Of a stretch of 9,973 bases of DNA, positions 5,569 to 9,973 are shown piece after piece. The stretch is from Litorivivens sp041625575. Lineage in GTDB: Bacteria; Pseudomonadota; Gammaproteobacteria; Pseudomonadales; Spongiibacteraceae. The notes under the pieces were generated by a model. The model did no database searches. It had not been told where the DNA came from and worked only from the letters and a program-made list of their open reading frames with translations. The first letter of the stretch is position 1; each line of letters starts with the position of its first letter. Made by a program: the position numbers and the translations under genes. The stretch spans positions 1 to 9,973 of the forward strand of contig JBFJTG010000115.1 of the NCBI GenBank assembly GCA_041625575.1, read 5' to 3'.

Positions 5569-7833
5569 TTAGACCGGCTTATCTTTCATATCACGCAAAT
5601 TGCTAATAACTGACTCGAGCGCACGATCAAACAACATACCATCGTCCAGCAAGGCGAGTTTGTCCGTGGCCAGCAGCCGTACCAAATCATCTTTCTCGCG
5701 CTCTGCCACTTTCATGCCTGAACGATTAACAAAAATATGGCGTCCAGTACTCGCGATCACCGCCGCTAATCGACAGCGCAGGGGTTTGTTCTCCTGCACA
5801 AATTCAACCCATGTTCCCACCTGCAATCGACTCAGCCGTCGGGCGGCCTCTTCCAGCTCCTTAGCCCCAACGGCCTCAGTTTCGCCCAAAGATTCAGCTA
5901 AAGCGGCGTCTAACTGATCCAAATCTATATCATGCTCCGCATCCTCGAAAGCCGCCACGTCCTCAACCACAGCCGCTTCAACTTCATCCCCAATTTGCGT
6001 TACCCGCTTCAAGCGATCAAGGTGTATAGCCTCTAATTGCTGCAACTGGGCTTTTAAGTCGAATGGGTTGTAGCCAATTTGATTCAAGCCATTGCGTAGC
6101 TGTTCGAGAATTGGCGGCAACTCTGCCAGCAACTTTTCCCGCTGCGCGGCCGTAGAAACCGGCTCCACGCTCCAGAGTAAATTATCTACAATAGTAACCG
6201 CAGACTTCCATCCCTCGCTGTTTTCGCCCTGCTGAACATATCGCAGGTAAAGCACCTTGCTCCACCCTTCTTCCAACAGCGTTTGCAAGACTTCTGGTAC
6301 CGGCTGCGTTGCCATTTTTTCTTTCAATAAATCATCTACCGCACTCCGTGCCATAACAGCCGCTTCCTTGCCACCCTGTGCATCCAGCACACGTTTTGTT
6401 ACGATTTCTGCCTTGCGGCGCTCCTGTTCCAGGTAAGTTTTGAAATCGTCTAGAGCCTCCTGAAATACATCGGGGCTCCCATCAGCCGTGGACAACACAT
6501 GCTTAACCAAGCTGTCAATTTCAATATAGAGAGGATCTTCTTCACAATCGCCCTGTGCCTGCCAGCCAAGACAGGCGTCCGCTATTGTATTCAGAAGCAG
6601 TCGCGCGGGGTGGCCTTCCTTGCTAAAGAAGCGCTTGTCCATCATCGCCGCTTTCAATACCGGAATCTGAAGGTGCGCTATCAGGCCCTTCATCGGACCG
6701 GCCAAGCTCTCATCTTCCAATATGTACTGGAACAAAAGAGACACAAGATTTATGACATCGAAATCACGCTGCGCTAACGTTTCGTCCGACTCGTCAAGCA
6801 CATCACGGCTCACGCCACGCAGGCGCTCCGCCAGGTCGGCAGGTAATGTGGTGAGTTCCACCACATCCATAACATGGGTGCCGCGCGTGGCAAGACGCTC
6901 TAACTGACTCCCCTGCAGCTCCTGCAGCACAGACATAAGAGAGCTTCGCGACAACTGAATCTTGCCACCCGGCGGGAGCGGCTGCGACTCAAGACTTTCG
7001 CCACTGGATTGCGTTAACAGACTCTTCAGCACATCAAACAAACTGGTATTGCTTTGCTGTGCCAAATCATCCACGTCGACGGCTGACTCGGCCGACGACG
7101 CAGCACCAGAAGATTCAAGATTTTCCGAAGCGCTTTGGGAGCGAGATTCGGATGCCGACTCCTCCGGCACGTAGAATCCGGAAGACTTCAAACTTGACTC
7201 AAACTCGGCGTACAAACCCGCAAATTCTGAGACTACATGACGATCAAACAGCTTAAAAAGCACCAATTTTGGCTTGATGCTAATGTCTAAATTACGGGAG
7301 GCTTTTGCGAATGCGTCACAAATAGACAATGGGCCCAGCGGAAGCTGATTCTCGTTTAAGCTTACTGGCGTGCCATTGGACTGAGACCAGAATTCCAGAC
7401 TTTGCACTAAGGGCGCCAGTTGGAGAGCAAAACGCTTACTCGCTTTGCTCGCCATACTCTCCACTGCAACCTGCTCTTCCATATCGTCATAGTCGAGCAG
7501 CTCTAGAGGCAGCAAGGCGTTCCCGGATTGTTGCCCGGCACCTATCAATGCGTAAAAAGGGCTCAACAATTGCGAGCGAAATTCCTCCTCAAGGCGCCGT
7601 CGATGCACCCGGATTTCACGCATGGCTTCGAAATAAAGATTCTGTTCGCTCGCATTGAGAGCTCTATCGGCAAGCTCAAAAAGCGCGTCATCGGCATTAT
7701 CGAGTAATTTATGAACGTGATCCGAAAGGCACTGCCAGCCGCGACTGTATATATTCTCAAGCACAAGCGGTAGCGACCCTTTAGAAGAAAGGGAAGAGGG
7801 CCTGATATTGACTACATTCTTCTCACTACTCAT
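5569..7833 (-). CDS. DUF1631 family protein of unknown function
   Basis: A 754-residue protein recognised as DUF1631, whose gene commonly sits between nadC and ampD in Pseudomonas relatives. The N-terminal 210 residues look helical (DDALFELADRALNASEQN, 48-65). Residues 213-284 are a serine-rich, acidic, probably disordered linker. The best conserved core is VSLLFQYILEDESLAG (364-379), LIAHLQIPVLKAAMMDKRFF (384-403) and HPARLLLNTIAD (408-419). A charged helical part follows, then a strongly acidic stretch (615-662), then a beta-rich C-terminal unit at about 670-740: VGTWVEFVQ, CRLAAVIASTGRHIFVNRSG, FDRALE. That last unit resembles a PilZ-like barrel, but I see no clear c-di-GMP-binding RxxxR motif. 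There is no signal peptide or membrane segment, so it is probably cytoplasmic. ATG at 7833, Shine-Dalgarno GTGAAG. Homologues are sometimes labelled thymidine phosphorylase; nothing here supports that. Confidence 0.88.
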   Translation of the reverse strand: MSSEKNVVNIRPSSLSSKGSLPLVLENIYSRGWQCLSDHVHKLLDNADDALFELADRALNASEQNLYFEAMREIRVHRRRLEEEFRSQLLSPFYALIGAGQQSGNALLPLELLDYDDMEEQVAVESMASKASKRFALQLAPLVQSLEFWSQSNGTPVSLNENQLPLGPLSICDAFAKASRNLDISIKPKLVLFKLFDRHVVSEFAGLYAEFESSLKSSGFYVPEESASESRSQSASENLESSGAASSAESAVDVDDLAQQSNTSLFDVLKSLLTQSSGESLESQPLPPGGKIQLSRSSLMSVLQELQGSQLERLATRGTHVMDVVELTTLPADLAERLRGVSRDVLDESDETLAQRDFDVINLVSLLFQYILEDESLAGPMKGLIAHLQIPVLKAAMMDKRFFSKEGHPARLLLNTIADACLGWQAQGDCEEDPLYIEIDSLVKHVLSTADGSPDVFQEALDDFKTYLEQERRKAEIVTKRVLDAQGGKEAAVMARSAVDDLLKEKMATQPVPEVLQTLLEEGWSKVLYLRYVQQGENSEGWKSAVTIVDNLLWSVEPVSTAAQREKLLAELPPILEQLRNGLNQIGYNPFDLKAQLQQLEAIHLDRLKRVTQIGDEVEAAVVEDVAAFEDAEHDIDLDQLDAALAESLGETEAVGAKELEEAARRLSRLQVGTWVEFVQENKPLRCRLAAVIASTGRHIFVNRSGMKVAEREKDDLVRLLATDKLALLDDGMLFDRALESVISNLRDMKDKPV

Positions 7834-7864
7834 TTACTACTTCACCACTCTTTGTATCGCAGCC

Positions 7865-7870
7865 ATTATA
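7865..7870 (-). promoter_or_regulatory. Candidate -10 element for the DUF1631 gene
   Basis: On the minus strand an exact TATAAT lies about 31 bp before the DUF1631 start codon, which would give a leader of roughly 25 nt. No good -35 hexamer is found 16-18 bp upstream, so the assignment is tentative. Confidence 0.4.
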
Positions 7871-8186
7871 TGTAATTCTTATTGTCCCTAGCACTGCCAA
7901 TCCGGCCCCAAGACTGCTTGCAACAGGGGGGCCCAGAGCTATCAACCAAGAGTAGCCAAGCGCTGCCTACTGGTCAACTAAGTAACACTTTGAGACATTT
8001 GCGCATTTCGGGGCCCTAAATCGTGACGCCGTTGTTTAAGGTACTGATAATCGTAACTTTTACAATAGCATCATGGCAAACATTTATACGACAGCCCGGA
8101 CAATAAATGCACTCGTAGATATACCTATTACCCCAAAATCATGAATTGTGACACTCCCTGAGCCCCTATGCTCTATATCCGGATAC

Positions 8187-8195
8187 TGGTAAAAT
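8187..8195 (+). promoter_or_regulatory. Candidate extended -10 promoter of nadC
   Basis: TGGTAAAAT has the TGn extension followed by TAAAAT, one base from consensus. Transcription would start near 8202, leaving a leader of about 20 nt that includes the AAAGGGGA ribosome site. The -35 region (around 8167-8172, TATGCT) is poor, which extended -10 promoters tolerate. Confidence 0.4.
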
Positions 8196-8205
8196 CCCGC
8201 CCTCG

Positions 8206-8213
8206 AAAGGGGA
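8206..8213 (+). promoter_or_regulatory. Ribosome binding site deciding the TTG start of nadC
   Basis: AAAGGGGA lies 7 nt before TTG at 8221. The nearby ATG at 8213 is in another frame and meets TGA after two codons, so the TTG is the only well-placed start that gives a normal-length NadC. Confidence 0.65.
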
Positions 8214-8220
8214 TGACATT

Positions 8221-9060
8221 TTGAACCAAGAACAATTTACGCAAGATATACGCACGGCTGTAACGGCAGCGTTGGCGGAAGATATCGGGGACGGAGACAT
8301 TACCGCCCAGCTGGTGCCAGCCACCAACCGCGCCAAAGCCCGAATCATCAGCCGGGAAAACGCCATCATTTGTGGCCAGGCATGGGTGGATGAGGTTTTT
8401 CGGCAGCTGGACCCCAGTGTAGACGTCGAATGGCTCGTCAAAGACGGCGATCGCGTATCCGAAAACCAGACCCTATTTACCCTGTCCGGCCCCGCCCGCA
8501 GCCTGCTGACGGGCGAGCGCACGGCACTAAACTTTCTACAGCTGCTTTCCGGTACCGCAACAACTTGCCGCAGTTATGCCGACCTGGTTAAAGGTACAGG
8601 CGTCAAACTGCTCGATACCCGCAAAACCATCCCCGGGCTGCGCACAGCGCAAAAGTATGCCGTCACCTGTGGCGGCTGCTACAACCACCGCATTGGGCTG
8701 TTTGATGCCTTTTTGATAAAAGAAAATCATATTGCCGCGTGCGGGGGTATTGCGGAAGCTATATCTGCGGCACGTAATATTGCGCCGGGCAAGCCAGTAG
8801 AGGTAGAAGTTGAAAATTTGGAGCAATTTAATAAAGCGCTGGAGGCTAAGGCAGATATAGTTATGCTCGACAACTTCAGCATAGGCGATATGCTCCGATG
8901 CGTGGCAATTAATAGTGAGAATACTAAATTAGAGGCCTCTGGAGGCATTACAACAGAGAATTTGCAGCAAATTGCTGCTACTGGCGTTGACTATATATCG
9001 CTAGGAACGCTGACTAAGGACTGCAAGGCCGTAGATTTGTCAATGCGACTCAGCATGTAG
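8221..9060 (+). CDS. nadC: Nicotinate-nucleotide pyrophosphorylase (quinolinate phosphoribosyltransferase) NadC
   Basis: A 279-residue enzyme of usual length that converts quinolinate and PRPP to nicotinate mononucleotide, CO2 and pyrophosphate, in the cytoplasmic de novo NAD pathway. Motifs: EDIGDGDIT (20-28), GERTALNFLQLLSGTAT (98-114), LDTRKTIPGLRTAQKYAV (131-148), CGGCYNHRIGLFDAFLIKENH (150-170, given as family core), EVEVENLEQ (194-202), VMLDNFS (214-220), EASGGIT (238-244) and LGTLTKDCKAVDLSMRL (261-277). R100, R134, K135, K167, E197 and D217 are the likely substrate-contacting residues. The TTG start is supported by its ribosome site. Its product shares nicotinate mononucleotide with CobT, a metabolic link but probably not a regulatory one. 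G+C is about 58% in the first 480 bp and about 45% in the last 360 by hand count. It is convergent with the lipoprotein gene, 8 bp apart. Confidence 0.96.
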   Translation: MNQEQFTQDIRTAVTAALAEDIGDGDITAQLVPATNRAKARIISRENAIICGQAWVDEVFRQLDPSVDVEWLVKDGDRVSENQTLFTLSGPARSLLTGERTALNFLQLLSGTATTCRSYADLVKGTGVKLLDTRKTIPGLRTAQKYAVTCGGCYNHRIGLFDAFLIKENHIAACGGIAEAISAARNIAPGKPVEVEVENLEQFNKALEAKADIVMLDNFSIGDMLRCVAINSENTKLEASGGITTENLQQIAATGVDYISLGTLTKDCKAVDLSMRLSM

Positions 9061-9068
9061 TGCAGGGT

Positions 9069-9839
9069 CTAAAACTGCATAAGCATTTGGATTTCCAATG
9101 GTTCATATCCAAAAATGGCAGCCAGCTGATGGAGATACGCATGCTGTCCCTGAGATCTCCAGATAGCAGTGACCTTTGAGTTTACCGCTTCATAATGATG
9201 TAGTTGCTCGTCAATTTCATCAGATTTCACGACTCCAATTTCACGATCAACCCCCTCCACCAGCGCCAGCCAATGAACGCTCGCCCCCATAATAAAATAT
9301 GCCCATGCTTGTCGAAGATGTTTATTCCAAGCCGGATCACTGTGGGCCGACAGCGCATGTTCAGGCTTGCCGCCGCGGCAATTGCGCACCATTCCAGTTG
9401 AATAGCCAGCCTCGGCTAGCCTCTTAACCAGAGGTGCAGCCTCCAATTCATTGAAGAGAGCAATTGCCGTAATTTCGGTGGCATAAAATAGTAAACTAAA
9501 CTGGTGCCCAGCTTCATCAACGCCTGCTCGCCGATGAAATCTCCACAAGTTAACTCCTTCCGCGTGCCGCTCCAAAGCAGGCCTCACTACTCTCTGCGCT
9601 AACATCACATCTATGGCCCAGTTTGGCGTCTCAAAGCCACTGTAAGGCATGCGAAAACATGCCTGCCACCAAAATAGTGGCATATCCCCCTTATCTTCCG
9701 GTAGACCGCGGGGGCCTATAAATGCTTCTCTGGTATGATTCTCGGAAGGAGTCAGCGCACAACCCTGCAATACCATCAAGATACTCAAAATCAAGGCCTT
9801 ATGCCTTCTCAAATACAAAGCAGCATTATTCGTTTTCAT
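9069..9839 (-). CDS. Putative outer-membrane lipoprotein of unknown function
   Basis: I do not recognise the family. The 256-residue product begins with a lipoprotein signal: K2, R11, R12, H13 and K14, then the hydrophobic stretch ALILSILMVL (15-24) and lipobox LQGC with C27 as the likely lipidated residue. Residue +2 is Ala, not Asp, which favours the outer membrane. The mature part looks mainly helical and is rich in His and Trp: FWWQACFRMPYSGFETPNWA, LWRFHRRAGVDEAGHQFSLL, HALSAHSDPAWNKHL, GASVHWLALVEG and HHYEAVNSK. ATG at 9837-9839 is preferred over the in-frame upstream start at 9878 because GAGGA lies 7 nt before it and the signal peptide then begins properly. It is divergent from the sugar dehydrogenase gene (72 bp) and convergent with nadC. 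Paired conserved His residues could hint at metal binding, but that is speculation. Confidence 0.75.
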   Translation of the reverse strand: MKTNNAALYLRRHKALILSILMVLQGCALTPSENHTREAFIGPRGLPEDKGDMPLFWWQACFRMPYSGFETPNWAIDVMLAQRVVRPALERHAEGVNLWRFHRRAGVDEAGHQFSLLFYATEITAIALFNELEAAPLVKRLAEAGYSTGMVRNCRGGKPEHALSAHSDPAWNKHLRQAWAYFIMGASVHWLALVEGVDREIGVVKSDEIDEQLHHYEAVNSKVTAIWRSQGQHAYLHQLAAIFGYEPLEIQMLMQF

Positions 9840-9846
9840 GCTAATA

Positions 9847-9851
9847 TCCTC
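9847..9851 (-). promoter_or_regulatory. Ribosome binding site of the lipoprotein gene
   Basis: GAGGA on the minus strand lies 7 nt before the ATG at 9837-9839 and selects that start over the longer in-frame one at 9878. Further upstream on the same strand an exact TATAAT (9900-9905) could be its -10, without a clear -35. Confidence 0.6.
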
Positions 9852-9911
9852 GCTTGCCGCCTCTACGCATAGGCCCACTAATAATATAAATAGAGTTGAA
9901 TTATAGCCGCT

Positions 9912-9973
9912 ATGAGCAGTGCCCTACTTTTAGAGAAATTCCAATCAAAAACCGCCACTATCGGTGTTATTGG
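9912..9973 (+). CDS. Start of a nucleotide-sugar dehydrogenase (UDP-N-acetylglucosamine 6-dehydrogenase type), partial
   Basis: From ATG at 9912 the frame stays open to the right edge and encodes 20 full codons, MSSALLLEKF then QSKTATIGVI, plus the first two bases of a Gly codon. Members of the WbpA-like UDP-N-acetylglucosamine 6-dehydrogenase group typically start with such a short leader, then KTAKIGVIGLGYVGLPLA, the NAD-binding beta strand and Gly-rich loop; the edge cuts just inside that loop. The call therefore rests on a very short match. If right, the enzyme makes a UDP-N-acetyl-uronic acid for O-antigen or capsule, and a surface-polysaccharide locus continues to the right. The Shine-Dalgarno is weak. 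An AT-rich stretch with TATAAA (9885-9890) is a possible -10. Confidence 0.6.
   Translation, partial: MSSALLLEKFQSKTATIGVI

Larger units (their letters stand above)
7834..8220. other. Divergent intergenic region between the DUF1631 gene and nadC
   Basis: These 387 bp hold no credible gene, tRNA or known riboswitch that I can see. They contain candidate promoters for the two divergent genes (listed separately). A further possible rightward promoter is GTGACG (8023-8028), 17 bp, GATAAT (8046-8051), which would give nadC a leader of about 160 nt or drive a small RNA. A weak inverted pair, GGCCCC near 7904-7909 and GGGGCC within 7926-7933, brackets about 20 bp. The region is unusually long for a gap between two housekeeping genes, so a small RNA or regulator site is possible but not shown. 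Confidence 0.5.

Noticed and set aside
5569..7833. Thymidine phosphorylase, a label often attached to DUF1631 homologues
   Set aside because: No phosphorylase motif is visible, and the sequence follows the DUF1631 pattern throughout.
8213..8221. ATG just before nadC as its start
   Set aside because: It is out of frame with NadC and reads ATG ACA TTT TGA, ending after three codons.
9840..9878. Longer N-terminus of the lipoprotein starting at 9878
   Set aside because: It adds 13 polar residues before the signal peptide; the ATG at 9839 has a well-placed GAGGA site.

Overview
The window reads as ordinary core chromosome of a gammaproteobacterium. The block nadC / DUF1631 gene / ampD / ampE matches the arrangement I know from Pseudomonas. 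Base composition is moderate (about 45-60% G+C in hand-counted stretches), which would fit a Pseudomonas relative or a Cellvibrionales-type marine bacterium; this placement is inference. I see no transposase, phage gene, CRISPR array, tRNA or rRNA.

Left third (1-3114): late cobalamin (B12) synthesis. The 3' end of cobQ (cobyric acid synthase) runs rightward off the left edge. It converges on a leftward operon cobU-cobT-cobC (nucleotide-loop assembly) whose genes abut or overlap and all start with GTG. A REP doublet (REPIN-type inverted repeat) lies at the cobQ/cobC junction and encodes the last residues of CobQ. Divergent from cobU is a PduO-type corrinoid adenosyltransferase; the 101-bp gap between them carries a perfect 9-bp dyad. 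Together these genes adenosylate corrinoid, amidate it, activate cobinamide with GTP and prepare alpha-ribazole. The joining enzyme cobS is not in the window.

Middle (3111-5568): a tight leftward operon ampD-ampE-ROK kinase. AmpD is the cytoplasmic muropeptide amidase of peptidoglycan recycling, AmpE its membrane-protein partner gene, and the third gene a Mak-like (fructokinase-type) ROK kinase. The kinase and pduO genes converge so tightly that their stop codons share CTAG. A strong intrinsic terminator separates this operon from the gene upstream.

Right (5569-9973): a leftward 754-residue DUF1631 protein, a 387-bp divergent promoter region, and rightward nadC (NAD synthesis) with a TTG start. 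nadC converges, with an 8-bp gap, on a leftward gene for a lipoprotein of unknown function. At the right edge begins a rightward gene whose first 20 residues look like a UDP-sugar dehydrogenase, so a surface-polysaccharide locus may start there. G+C drops within nadC towards this side.

I found no convincing new multi-gene system. The points most worth a second look are the REPIN-derived CobQ tail, the dyad between cobU and pduO, the sugar kinase in the ampDE operon, the DUF1631 C-terminal domain, the unknown lipoprotein and the composition break in nadC.
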